Assembly: GCF_000314005.1 (NCBI RefSeq)
Contig: NZ_ALVR01000010.1
Location: forward strand, 1 to 64,000
Direction of reading: 5' to 3'
DNA: 64,000 nucleotides
Source of the DNA: Spirulina subsalsa PCC 9445
GTDB lineage: Bacteria; Cyanobacteriota; Cyanobacteriia; Cyanobacteriales; Spirulinaceae
Positions 53,329 to 60,822 of this stretch are shown piece by piece. Position 1 is the stretch's first letter; each line of letters opens with the position of its first letter. The notes beneath the pieces were generated by a model. It ran no database searches. It was given only the letters and a program-made list of their open reading frames with translations, and had not been told where the DNA came from. A program made the translations under genes and the position numbers.

Positions 53329-56300
53329 CTAACTTGTATTTAAAGACCTCAAAATTGTCTCAATACAATCCTGAACTTCCGTCATTGGGAAAAATAGCGG
53401 TGCAATTGTACCAAGAGTTTTCAATTGAGTGACAAGATCAAAACAGGTAAGCAGCACCAGAAAGCCCTTTGGACCACTTTTCTCAATCATATCCAGAGAT
53501 TGAGAGATCATATCAAGGGGTTCAAGTTCCAACCATTCCCGTAAAACCTTATCCTGTAAGGCTTTCGTGTGTTCTTGTAGAATATTGGCAGGGGTACTAG
53601 GATCGCGGAGTAGAGTCAATAGCTTGGCATAGAACGACTTCCAGCCCAATTGAGAGATTGTGGTTTGACTCTTGCCTATCAACTCAGCCAACTCCTTCTG
53701 GGTTACTTTCTGACCTGTCCGAATGAACTGTTCAACCACCTGCAACAGTTTCCATTTTTCCAGTTGTCGTTGAGTCCCCACTTCAGGAGTCACCTCAAAA
53801 CTATTACAATTCATCACTTTAATCCCTTCAGCCCTTAGAAACGATAAATCTAAGTTCGTACCAATCATATAAATGTAGAAGGACTGGCCAGGGTAGAGAT
53901 GCGCTCGTTGTCGTCCCACCAATTGGCGGATTTCCGCTTGAACCTTTTGTCGGTAGTAGTCCTGAAAACCCTCTAAAGAGCCTGTGAGGGTCAAATACTC
54001 ATCCTCGATAGATCCCACATTAGGATTAGGAGTTCCCAAGGTAATGAGTAGGGGAATCCCCTTAAACTCATTACTTGAACGGTTATGGTGATGCCAGTGG
54101 CCATCAATGGGTAGATACCGACAACTCTTTTTGCCAATGATGACCGCATTAATCCCCCGTTGACGTAAGGAGGGTTGGGCGGTAATCAGGTCTTCTGTCG
54201 GAGAGGAAAACTCAATCCCCTCAGTGTTATAGCCATGTCGTTGGAGAATCGCTTTCGTAAGTATCTGTTGATATTCCATACAACGGCTAGAATACTTACT
54301 CGACTTCATCCCCTCCATCTGCACATTGACCACCGTTAAGTTGTCCGACACCGGAGACTCTTCTTGAATTTGAATAATTTGGCTGGCTTCAACCTGTAAC
54401 TTACGCGCTAAATCTTCCTGCCCCGCCGTCGCATCTAACAAAACAAGGGTTTTAAAGTTCTTCAAAACATCAGGGTGACGTTCTTCTAAAGTGGTTAGGA
54501 TTAACTTTTCCCCCCTCACCCGTAAGCTGCCCGGTTGTAAGTGACCCCAAATCCGGACTAGATCCAACAGAATATCCGGGGGAAGTTTCCCTAATTTATG
54601 AACCGTTTTCTCCTTGGCTTCATGGCGGAAAATATCATTAGCGAGTGATGTCCCTCCAGGATAGTCTGGTAAGATGGGAACCGAGTCAGGTTCTTGTATC
54701 ACTTTTTGCCAAGGAAAATTAAATCTCTGGAGTGTTTGACAGATTTCCGCAATATTCTCAGGAGGAGTGGGCAAAATGTCCCTTAATTCTTGGTCATTAA
54801 ATCCCCAGCGTGATTGAGAGCGAACCCAACCCATTAAAATCTGCCATAAACTGGTTTTTAAAGGTTGGAGTTGACTATAAATCTGGGGAAGTTGTTGTTC
54901 AAGTTCGTTCCACAGAGTATTTAAATCCTCAAGTTTAACCTTTTGTTTTCTAGTTGCTTGTAAACACAAAGCGGCTTCCTCCACAATCCCAATAGCTTGA
55001 GAATAATTGAAAAGCTTGGTGTCAGGCAAGCTGTCAAGATGACAACGAATCCGACTCGACTGTAAGACTTCACTCAACTGGCCGAGATAGTTATATTGAC
55101 CTTTCCCCGCCCAACAACTGCCACTGTAATCACAACGACCACAGATTTCTCTTCCAACATCGCTATAACTCTTTTGATGAAGAAGAGTAAACCAAGAAGA
55201 ATAGTAACAATTGCTACGCTCTCCAATAATTTCCCCCTCTTTTCCCTTAGCACGACACAATTGGGGTTGACCCGAAGGAGTGTAGTGGTCAGGGATAATC
55301 GCTAAACCCTCATGGCGAGCGGGTAAGTCGGTGAAGTTCTGCTCAATGGGAAGGGTGGAGGGATTACGGTGATGGATATTGATATAGACGATAGGCCCGG
55401 ATGACTCCAACAGTCCAAAAGTATGGGACTTACCTAAACCGGGGGCGGAACAATCATGAATGAATTGCCAGCCTTGGGCTTGTAGGGTTTGGAAAACCTG
55501 AAGGCGTTGTCCGGGCTTAAAGATAATTTTGGGAGATCTTTGACCGGGTGTGGGGGGCGGAAAAACCATGCCCGGACGATACTCAAGAGTCGGCTGTTTT
55601 GGCTGGGATTCAACTAATCCTATGCTGGCTAGTTGAGTTTTCATCCAGTCCACCAAAGGCACGTTTTTCAAACGGTTTAACCAAGCTTGAGGTGTTACCA
55701 GTCTTGACTTCCGTTTGATATAGTCTTGGGGATCTGCCCAGTAAATCTGTTCTTCTAAGTCACTTTCCCAAGGATTTAGAACAGATGGACTCTTTAGGAG
55801 GAGTTCATCAAAATCAGGTTCGGATTTGTCGAACCACTGACCCCAATTGCCGACCTTAATATCAAGATTCCATGACATTATATGCTTTAAGGTTTGGCAG
55901 TTGGCTTGGTAGATGTGGCGATTGGGAAGGGAGCCGGCATCGGGGAGGAGACGGATTTGAATGGGGGAGTGGAGGGGGTGCTCATGGAGTCCCAGATAGG
56001 CTTTCAGGGTGTGGCGGTCGAAGCGGGCGGCGGTGGCGGTGCCGATGATGATGGCGTTAGGGTTGGTGCGCCAAATCATGAAGGCGGCAATGAGGGATTT
56101 TAAGGCCCCTTCTATGAGGTAAATGATTTGTACCTTGTCGTAGGGGGGTAAGGCGTAGTCCTGAGTCTCTCGGAGGTCTTGGGGGCATTGCCAGTAGAAG
56201 AGGGGGAGTTTGCCAGTGGGGAGATGGGGTGAATTCCCGCCTTGGGATTTACTGGAGAGCCAGAGGTATTTAGCTTTTGTCCGTTGGTCTGGGGCGAGTT

Positions 56301-56835
56301 GGAAGCCTGTGATTTCGTTTTGGGGATTCATGGCGGCGATCGCCAAACCCCTGGTTCCAGTTAAACAATGGGTTTTAGGATTGACCCCCGCCAACGCTGG
56401 AGAGGCGACGACGGATTTTCCCTGTTCCCAACTGGTAATCCAATTCTCCCGAAACGCGACATTGATCTCAGTATCGCTCAAACCCCGTCGCTGTAGGTTT
56501 TGGTGGTGTTTAAAGGAGAAATCAAGTTGCCGGATAATGTGGCGATATTCCTGATCCCGTTGTTCGGTCGAGAGAATTGGTAGATGAGACGGCACACTAA
56601 ACGTCTGAACCCGTTTTCGAGTCGTGTAGTGTTCTTCAGGAATTAAGACCGCGCCCATATCTTGCTGTAGCCAGCCCACTCGTTTCCATCCTGAAGCCAC
56701 CTCATAGTCCCCGAGAACTCGCAAACACCAGACTTTCTGGATTTGCTCGGCTCCGTCAAAAAAGGTCTTGCAACCCGAATCATGACCGCAGTGGGGGCAG
56801 GGATGGCGTTTGGTAGCGTGTTGGTGGTTGTTCAT
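53329..56835 (-). CDS. Plasmid replication protein, CyRepA1-like (DUF3854 / helicase)
   Basis: The 1168-residue protein begins with a CHC2-like zinc motif (HPCPHCGHDSGCKTFF, residues 12-27). A Toprim-like DUF3854 region follows (IYLIEGALKSLIAAF near 240; LLPDAGSLPN near 298). A P-loop helicase part has Walker A SAPGLGKSHT near 463, a Cys cluster CGRCDYSGSC near 565, LVLLDATAG near 798, and GRQRAHLYPGQSFYIY near 970. A helix-turn-helix (VTQKELAELIGKSQTTISQL) lies near 1050. This order matches the CyRepA1 family of cyanobacterial plasmid initiators. Iterons 206-351 bases upstream and an inverted iteron at its promoter support initiator function. Codon use is G- or C-skewed in blocks. Confidence 0.8.
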   Translation of the reverse strand: MNNHQHATKRHPCPHCGHDSGCKTFFDGAEQIQKVWCLRVLGDYEVASGWKRVGWLQQDMGAVLIPEEHYTTRKRVQTFSVPSHLPILSTEQRDQEYRHIIRQLDFSFKHHQNLQRRGLSDTEINVAFRENWITSWEQGKSVVASPALAGVNPKTHCLTGTRGLAIAAMNPQNEITGFQLAPDQRTKAKYLWLSSKSQGGNSPHLPTGKLPLFYWQCPQDLRETQDYALPPYDKVQIIYLIEGALKSLIAAFMIWRTNPNAIIIGTATAARFDRHTLKAYLGLHEHPLHSPIQIRLLPDAGSLPNRHIYQANCQTLKHIMSWNLDIKVGNWGQWFDKSEPDFDELLLKSPSVLNPWESDLEEQIYWADPQDYIKRKSRLVTPQAWLNRLKNVPLVDWMKTQLASIGLVESQPKQPTLEYRPGMVFPPPTPGQRSPKIIFKPGQRLQVFQTLQAQGWQFIHDCSAPGLGKSHTFGLLESSGPIVYINIHHRNPSTLPIEQNFTDLPARHEGLAIIPDHYTPSGQPQLCRAKGKEGEIIGERSNCYYSSWFTLLHQKSYSDVGREICGRCDYSGSCWAGKGQYNYLGQLSEVLQSSRIRCHLDSLPDTKLFNYSQAIGIVEEAALCLQATRKQKVKLEDLNTLWNELEQQLPQIYSQLQPLKTSLWQILMGWVRSQSRWGFNDQELRDILPTPPENIAEICQTLQRFNFPWQKVIQEPDSVPILPDYPGGTSLANDIFRHEAKEKTVHKLGKLPPDILLDLVRIWGHLQPGSLRVRGEKLILTTLEERHPDVLKNFKTLVLLDATAGQEDLARKLQVEASQIIQIQEESPVSDNLTVVNVQMEGMKSSKYSSRCMEYQQILTKAILQRHGYNTEGIEFSSPTEDLITAQPSLRQRGINAVIIGKKSCRYLPIDGHWHHHNRSSNEFKGIPLLITLGTPNPNVGSIEDEYLTLTGSLEGFQDYYRQKVQAEIRQLVGRQRAHLYPGQSFYIYMIGTNLDLSFLRAEGIKVMNCNSFEVTPEVGTQRQLEKWKLLQVVEQFIRTGQKVTQKELAELIGKSQTTISQLGWKSFYAKLLTLLRDPSTPANILQEHTKALQDKVLREWLELEPLDMISQSLDMIEKSGPKGFLVLLTCFDLVTQLKTLGTIAPLFFPMTEVQDCIETILRSLNTS

Positions 56836-56839
56836 GGTT

Positions 56840-56854
56840 TCCTCTTTTTGAGGA
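56840..56854 (-). promoter_or_regulatory. Hairpin that covers the rep Shine-Dalgarno
   Basis: On the minus strand TCCTC-AAAAA-GAGGA forms a 5-base-pair stem whose 3' arm GAGGA is the ribosome binding site, 4 bases before the ATG at 56835. Folding would block initiation and keep Rep levels low. Confidence 0.5.
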
Positions 56855-56891
56855 GTCCAGACCAGCCGTCTTAAGAAATAGTACCCGTGAG

Positions 56892-56910
56892 CCAGAAGTC
56901 TTGATAAATC
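56892..56910 (-). promoter_or_regulatory. Inverted iteron in the rep promoter region
   Basis: The 19 bases CCAGAAGTCTTGATAAATC are the exact reverse complement of 57141-57159 in the iteron array. They lie 57-75 bases upstream of the rep start, overlapping the expected -35/spacer of a promoter with -10 TACTAT (minus strand, 56883-56878). Iteron plasmids commonly place inverted iterons at the rep operator so that Rep represses its own gene. Confidence 0.7.
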
Positions 56911-56959
56911 TTAGATTGAAGGAATTTCTTGATGAAATCGCCTAAAGTGACCAAAACCT

Positions 56960-56975
56960 TGTTATCCTAATAACA
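56960..56975. repeat. Hairpin TGTTAT-CCTA-ATAACA
   Basis: A perfect 6-base-pair dyad between the inverted iteron and the iteron array. It may be part of the replication origin or of the rep control region. The rest of 56911-57040 is AT-rich, with no gene. Confidence 0.4.
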
Positions 56976-57040
56976 TAGATTTCTTTCTTTGTTTGTTTGG
57001 GTTTTGGTTCTTCGTGTCACCGTTGCTCTTGTAGACAATA

Positions 57041-57186
57041 GTTGTTGATTTATCATCAACTTCTGATTTATCAAGAGACTTCTGATGATTTATCACGACT
57101 TCTGGACTTGTCACGACTTCTGGACTTGTCAAGACTTCTGGATTTATCAAGACTTCTGGATTTATCAAGACTTCTGGACTTACTGG
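57041..57186. repeat. Iteron array, likely plasmid replication origin
   Basis: Seven direct repeats with consensus GACTTCTGGATTTATCAA lie at about 57058-57076, 57077-57096, 57097-57114, 57115-57132, 57133-57150, 57151-57168 and 57169-57186. A degenerate half copy (GTTGATTTATCATCAA) begins at about 57043. Five are 18 bases long and contiguous; the first two are longer, the second because of three extra bases. The copies at 57133 and 57151 are identical. The array is next to AT-rich DNA (57190-57290), upstream of a plasmid-type rep gene, which is the standard layout of an iteron origin. Confidence 0.85.
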
Positions 57187-57348
57187 GTTTCCTAAGTTTT
57201 CTAGATTTTTTTACTAGACACCTTGGATTTCCTTTATTTCTGTATTTCTTTCTTAAGACACGTTGATCCAAACTCCTTTTTTTTTGTGTAATGGTTGACA
57301 TTCTCCCGACACTGACCCTAGGGGTATGGTGCGGGCTTCCCCATATTA

Positions 57349-57678
57349 CTATGAGGCTTTCCTGTTTCTACGGGAGGCTCTAAATGTCTTTTTAGGGACA
57401 TCCCCGATAACCTCTTCCGACTCAGGCAGTTTGACCCCTAGTCCGTTCGCGAAGCGTGACCTAGGAAGGGCTGCAAGTCCACGCTGCTCAACTATCATCG
57501 CCGCAGCAACGTCCCTATCCGTTGCAAAGCACACCGTTCCGATATCTCCCCAGCCCGCCTGACTAATCGCTCTGGCTAGACAGCGCTTCTTCATTATCCC
57601 GACAACATTGAGATTTTTCAGTACATTGAGATTTTTCAGTACAATCGCACTCTTTTCTCTCATCAAACGGTCTGCCAA
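57349..57678 (-). pseudogene. Damaged tnpB with lost catalytic Glu and duplicated RuvC-II segment
   Basis: The frame reads ADRLMREKSAIVLKNLNVLK, then NLNVVGIMKKRCLARAISQA, then jumps to the last RuvC motif DRDVAAAMIVEQRGLAAL. The second RuvC motif has Lys in place of the catalytic Glu and is duplicated by an 18-base tandem repeat (57605-57622 and 57623-57640). The zinc ribbon is deleted. It cannot be active. The C-terminal part resembles the tnpB at 51946, while the middle resembles the other subfamily, so it may be a mosaic. Confidence 0.75.
57605..57640. repeat. 18-bp tandem duplication inside the tnpB remnant
   Basis: ACATTGAGATTTTTCAGT occurs twice in a row. It duplicates six codons of the RuvC-II motif and is in frame, a slippage product in a decaying gene. 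Confidence 0.9.
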
Positions 57679-57890
57679 CTTTTGGCTGGTATCCTTATTT
57701 TACAATTCGGGGTATGCTGTTGTAAAATGTCGTAATTCATCCCGTCGATAAAATCGAGGGTCTTCTTCCGACGATCAAGATAACAGATTTTCTGGAGAAT
57801 TTGCTGTCCCTCCGTGTGTTTGTACTGTCTATCCCCTCCCTCTCCTAGCGAGGAACGGAAATTTCGCAACCAACATTTTCGTTAAGTTTA

Positions 57891-59160
57891 GTGAACTACC
57901 CAGTGCTGACCGTGGGTACAGCGTGGGTTTCCGACTTCGTAGGCAGTTGCACAGTAGAAGACTTGCGCCCCCTATTGCGTCTGACACTCCCTCCATCGGC
58001 AGTTGCCCCCGTTCCAGAGGCGAGTACCCGTAACCCTTCGTTCCGAATGTTAATTGCCGCGTTTAGATCTCTATTGTGATGGGTATGGCACTTAGGACAT
58101 TCCCAACTTCGAGTATCCAGAGGCAGACTATCGACTATATTCAGGCAGTGATTACAGGTTTTGGCAGATGGGAACCACCTACTGAGCTCCAAATAGGTCT
58201 TTCCGTCTCTACTCGCTTTATACGCCAAGAAGTTTTGGAACATTCCCCAATCCGAGTCAGCTATGGATTTAGCTAGATTCTGGTTAGACATCATTCCCTT
58301 GACGCTTAAATCCTCAACGATTATGACTTGGTTCTCGTTCACAATTTTTCTAGACAGCTTGTGTAAGAAGTCCTGTCTAGCGTTGGAGACTTTTTCATAG
58401 GCTCTAGCAACTAACCGTCTGGCTTTATTACGGGAATTAGACCCCTTTTGCTTGCGAGATAGTTTCTGTTGCTTGCGCCTTAAATTCCGCTCGTGTTTGC
58501 GGAAGTGTTTAGGACTAGCAATTTTTTGCCCATCACTGGTGACAGCGAAGTGTTTAAGTCCTAGGTCAACCCCTACTGCCTTCCCCTCGGTCTTGGCTGT
58601 TAATTCCGGTTCGTTTGTCTCAAATAAGATGGAAGCAAAATACTTTCCAGTCTGGGTTCTTGACAATGTAACCGTCTTAACTTGTCCGTCACAGAGGCGA
58701 TGCAGATTCGCTTTGATAGCCCCCAGTTTAGGGAATTGCAAGCCGTTCTCCAATACTTTAACATTCTGTGGGTACTGGAGCGACTGTTTACCCTGTTTAG
58801 ACTTAAAACGAGGATATTTGGCCTGACCCTCAAAGAAATTAACGAAGGCTTGGGATAGATTTAAAACCGACTGTTGTAGACATTGAGAGTAGGTTTCTGA
58901 CAACCAAGCTGTCTCTTCCTGTTGTTTGAGGAGAGGTAACTGTTTCTTTAACTCCATACCGGAAACACCTTTCCCGGTTGCCTTGTAGGTTTCGTTGGTC
59001 AGAGCAAGGCAATAATTCCAAAGCCAGCGAACAGAGCCGAAAGCTTTTGTCAGCTTCAGCTTTTGTTCGCTAGTTGGATAGAGCCTAACTTTAACAACTT
59101 GTCTCATGAGCCTGATTAGAGTCAACGAGTTTGATTGTAAAGTAAAATGGATCAAATAAC
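57891..59160 (-). mobile_element. TnpB-only IS200/IS605-type element, intact tnpB
   Basis: The right terminus is GTGAAC (plus strand) at 57891, shared with the elements at 43942 and 60823. The left end lies near 59108-59160 but could not be fixed. No TnpA gene is present. The bases just outside the right terminus, which would serve as guide, read TAAACTTAACGAAAATGTTG on the minus strand. Confidence 0.75.
57896..59107 (-). CDS. tnpB: TnpB RNA-guided endonuclease (IS605 OrfB)
   Basis: I start at ATG 59107 (MRQVVKVRLYPTSEQKLKLT), where the conserved N-terminus begins; the frame is open 16 codons upstream. The 403-residue protein has all catalytic acids: GVDLGLKHF (Asp), IIVEDLSVKGM (Glu) and HNRDLNAAINI (Asp), plus a zinc ribbon (CNHCLNIVDSL, then CPKCHTHHNRD). 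An R/K-rich helix (RKQQKLSRKQKGSNSRNKAR) precedes RuvC-II. The stop codon sits 2 bases inside the element's right terminus. It lies immediately upstream of psbA, in the opposite orientation. Confidence 0.88.
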   Translation of the reverse strand: MRQVVKVRLYPTSEQKLKLTKAFGSVRWLWNYCLALTNETYKATGKGVSGMELKKQLPLLKQQEETAWLSETYSQCLQQSVLNLSQAFVNFFEGQAKYPRFKSKQGKQSLQYPQNVKVLENGLQFPKLGAIKANLHRLCDGQVKTVTLSRTQTGKYFASILFETNEPELTAKTEGKAVGVDLGLKHFAVTSDGQKIASPKHFRKHERNLRRKQQKLSRKQKGSNSRNKARRLVARAYEKVSNARQDFLHKLSRKIVNENQVIIVEDLSVKGMMSNQNLAKSIADSDWGMFQNFLAYKASRDGKTYLELSRWFPSAKTCNHCLNIVDSLPLDTRSWECPKCHTHHNRDLNAAINIRNEGLRVLASGTGATADGGSVRRNRGRKSSTVQLPTKSETHAVPTVSTG

Positions 59161-59172
59161 AACTTTTTTTTT

Positions 59173-59208
59173 ATTTACAAGCCCCATTTTTTTATTTACA
59201 AGCCCCAT
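59173..59208. repeat. 21-bp direct repeat ATTTACAAGCCCCAT
   Basis: ATTTACAAGCCCCAT starts at 59173 and again at 59194, each preceded by a run of T. It lies between the tnpB gene and the psbA promoter and is probably debris of element ends. The following bases (59209-59235) contain another GGGGC-AGTTAAC block resembling a degenerate right end. Confidence 0.6.
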
Positions 59209-59258
59209 CCCGCAAGTGGAGTGGGGCAGTTAACCTAAAACTTCCACAACTTCGCCAA

Positions 59259-59279
59259 CGGCAGGGTGGGGTAGTTCAC
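59259..59279 (+). mobile_element. Solo right terminus upstream of psbA
   Basis: These 21 bases, ending GGGTGGGGTAGTTCAC, are the exact reverse complement of 43942-43962, the right terminus of the element next to the RmlA-like gene. The orientation is plus and no tnpB is attached on that side. The terminus points at psbA; the adjacent 'guide' position reads TTGGCTATTTATAAGTAAAA. Confidence 0.7.
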
Positions 59280-59336
59280 TTGGCTATTTATAAGTAAAAA
59301 TTATGAATTACATAATTAATAAATATGTTAAGGAAC

Positions 59337-59354
59337 TTTACAAATTGTAACAAA
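59337..59354 (+). promoter_or_regulatory. HLR1-like element in the psbA promoter
   Basis: TTTACAAA-TT-GTAACAAA fits the cyanobacterial HLR1 pattern, (G/T)TTACA(A/T)(A/T) twice with two bases between, with one mismatch in the second half. HLR1 is bound by the response regulator RpaB at psbA promoters. A TATAAA sequence at 59365-59370 may be the -10 box. An AT-rich dyad AATTATG-AATTA-CATAATT lies upstream at 59299-59317. Confidence 0.55.
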
Positions 59355-59403
59355 GCAGGCAAGATATAAACATATTATCCACCTAATCGCAATTATTCAA
59401 ACC

Positions 59404-60486
59404 ATGACAACGACCATTCAACAGCGCGAGAGCGCCAACGTTTGGGAGCGGTTCTGTCAGTGGGTCACTAGCACCAATAACCGTCTTTATATCGGTTGGT
59501 TCGGTGTTCTCATGATCCCTACCCTCTTAACCGCCACCACCTGCTTCATCATCGCCTTCATCGCTGCTCCCCCCGTGGACATCGATGGGATTCGTGAACC
59601 CGTTGCAGGTTCTTTACTCTACGGCAATAACATCATCTCTGGTGCTGTTGTGCCTTCCTCCAACGCCATTGGTTTACACTTCTACCCCATCTGGGAAGCC
59701 GCTTCCCTTGATGAGTGGCTGTACAATGGTGGCCCCTACCAGTTAGTGATCTTCCATTTCCTGATCGGTGTGTTCTGCTACCTCGGTCGTCAGTGGGAAC
59801 TCAGCTACCGCTTAGGGATGCGCCCTTGGATCTGCGTGGCTTACTCTGCCCCCGTATCCGCCGCCACTGCTGTATTCCTGATCTACCCCATGGGTCAAGG
59901 TTCTTTCTCCGATGGGATGCCTTTAGGAATCAGTGGGACTTTCAACTTCATGTTAGTGTTCCAAGCTGAACACAATATCCTGATGCACCCCTTCCATATG
60001 TTGGGTGTTGCCGGGGTGTTCGGCGGTGCGTTATTCAGCGCTATGCACGGTTCTCTGGTGACTTCTTCCTTAGTGCGTGAAACCACCGAAACCGAATCTC
60101 AGAACTACGGTTACAAATTCGGTCAAGAAGAAGAAACCTACAACATCGTAGCGGCTCACGGCTACTTCGGTCGCTTAATCTTCCAATACGCTTCTTTCAA
60201 CAACTCCCGCGCCCTGCACTTCTTCTTAGCAGCTTGGCCGGTGGTTGGGATCTGGTTCACCGCTTTGGGTGTAAGCACCATGGCGTTCAACCTGAACGGT
60301 TTCAACTTCAACCAATCCATCTTAGACAGCCAAGGTCGCGTCATCAACACTTGGGCTGACATCCTGAACCGCGCTAACTTAGGGTTTGAAGTAATGCACG
60401 AGCGCAACGCTCACAACTTCCCCTTAGACTTAGCAAGTGGTGAAGCGGCTCCTGTAGCTTTAACGGCTCCCCAAATCAACGGGTAG
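59404..60486 (+). CDS. psbA: Photosystem II reaction-centre protein D1
   Basis: The 360-residue protein is a full D1. All functional residues are in place: Tyr161 (TyrZ), His190, His198 (P680 chlorophyll), His215 and His272 (non-haem iron), Ser264 (QB site), and the manganese-cluster ligands Asp170, Glu189, His332, Glu333, Asp342 and Ala344. The cleavable C-terminal extension is [16 protein letters not shown] (16 residues). Residue 130 is Gln, the form found in D1:1-type proteins expressed in low light. It acts in the thylakoid membrane, holding the electron-transfer chain of photosystem II. It has its own promoter region and terminator and is flanked on both sides by tnpB elements. Confidence 0.98.
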   Translation: MTTTIQQRESANVWERFCQWVTSTNNRLYIGWFGVLMIPTLLTATTCFIIAFIAAPPVDIDGIREPVAGSLLYGNNIISGAVVPSSNAIGLHFYPIWEAASLDEWLYNGGPYQLVIFHFLIGVFCYLGRQWELSYRLGMRPWICVAYSAPVSAATAVFLIYPMGQGSFSDGMPLGISGTFNFMLVFQAEHNILMHPFHMLGVAGVFGGALFSAMHGSLVTSSLVRETTETESQNYGYKFGQEEETYNIVAAHGYFGRLIFQYASFNNSRALHFFLAAWPVVGIWFTALGVSTMAFNLNGFNFNQSILDSQGRVINTWADILNRANLGFEVMHERNAHNFPLDLASGEAAPVALTAPQING

Positions 60487-60538
60487 GTTCACTGGCCTAA
60501 CAGGTCTAAGCTAATCAAAAATTGAGAATTGGGTCTAA

Positions 60539-60565
60539 ACGCCTCCCAAGTTGGGGGGCGTTTTT
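60539..60565 (+). terminator. Intrinsic terminator of psbA
   Basis: ACGCCTCCC-AAGTT-GGGGGGCGT is a 9-base-pair GC-rich stem (one G-T pair), followed directly by TTTT. It lies 53 bases after the psbA stop. It is the clearest intrinsic terminator in the window. Confidence 0.9.
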
Positions 60566-60640
60566 CCGTGTGGAACAAATCACGGAATGCAGGTGGTGGA
60601 GCATTCAACAGTACAAAGTTAACAAAAATGTTGCGGAATT

Positions 60641-60768
60641 CCCCTTCCTAGCTTGCAGGGAGGGGAGGGATAGCAACCCAGTAATAAACTGAGCGACAGC
60701 GAATCCTTAGATAAAATTCTTACGGGAAAATAGCGGGAGCATGAAAGCCTCCATCTTTTAAGTGGGGG
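60641..60768. mobile_element. Probable remnant of another element end
   Basis: Between the psbA terminator and the tnpB terminus at 60823 there is no gene. Two GC hairpins are present: CCCCTTCC...GGGAGGGG (60641-60665) and CCTCCA...TGGGGG (60748-60768), the second within GCATGAAAGCCTCC and GGGGGATGAAATGCGAC. This hairpin style resembles right ends of IS605/IS1341-type elements, but I found no second copy in the window to confirm it. Confidence 0.4.
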
Positions 60769-60822
60769 ATGAAATGCGACACGAGCGGTTTTAATCGCCG
60801 TGATGTTAATTTCTTTCTGACA

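Larger units (their letters stand above)
57303..57783 (-). mobile_element. Internally deleted TnpB-type element
   Basis: The right end (57303-57408, terminus CTCCCGAC) and the left end (57697-57783) are both present, enclosing only about 290 bases of damaged tnpB. The left end matches that of the complete element at 51904-53253, and the right end matches the solo end at 51628. It is a non-autonomous derivative. Confidence 0.75.

Noticed and set aside
56962-57168. Minus-strand frame with a repeated six-residue unit (INPEVL/TSPEVV)
   Set aside because: The repeat is produced by 18-base iterons, which are a multiple of three and so leave frames open. There is no ribosome binding site, and the opposite strand is open in the same way.
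57041-57186. Possible CRISPR array
   Set aside because: The units are 18-20 bases and directly adjacent, with no unique spacers. No cas genes are near; the position upstream of rep fits iterons.
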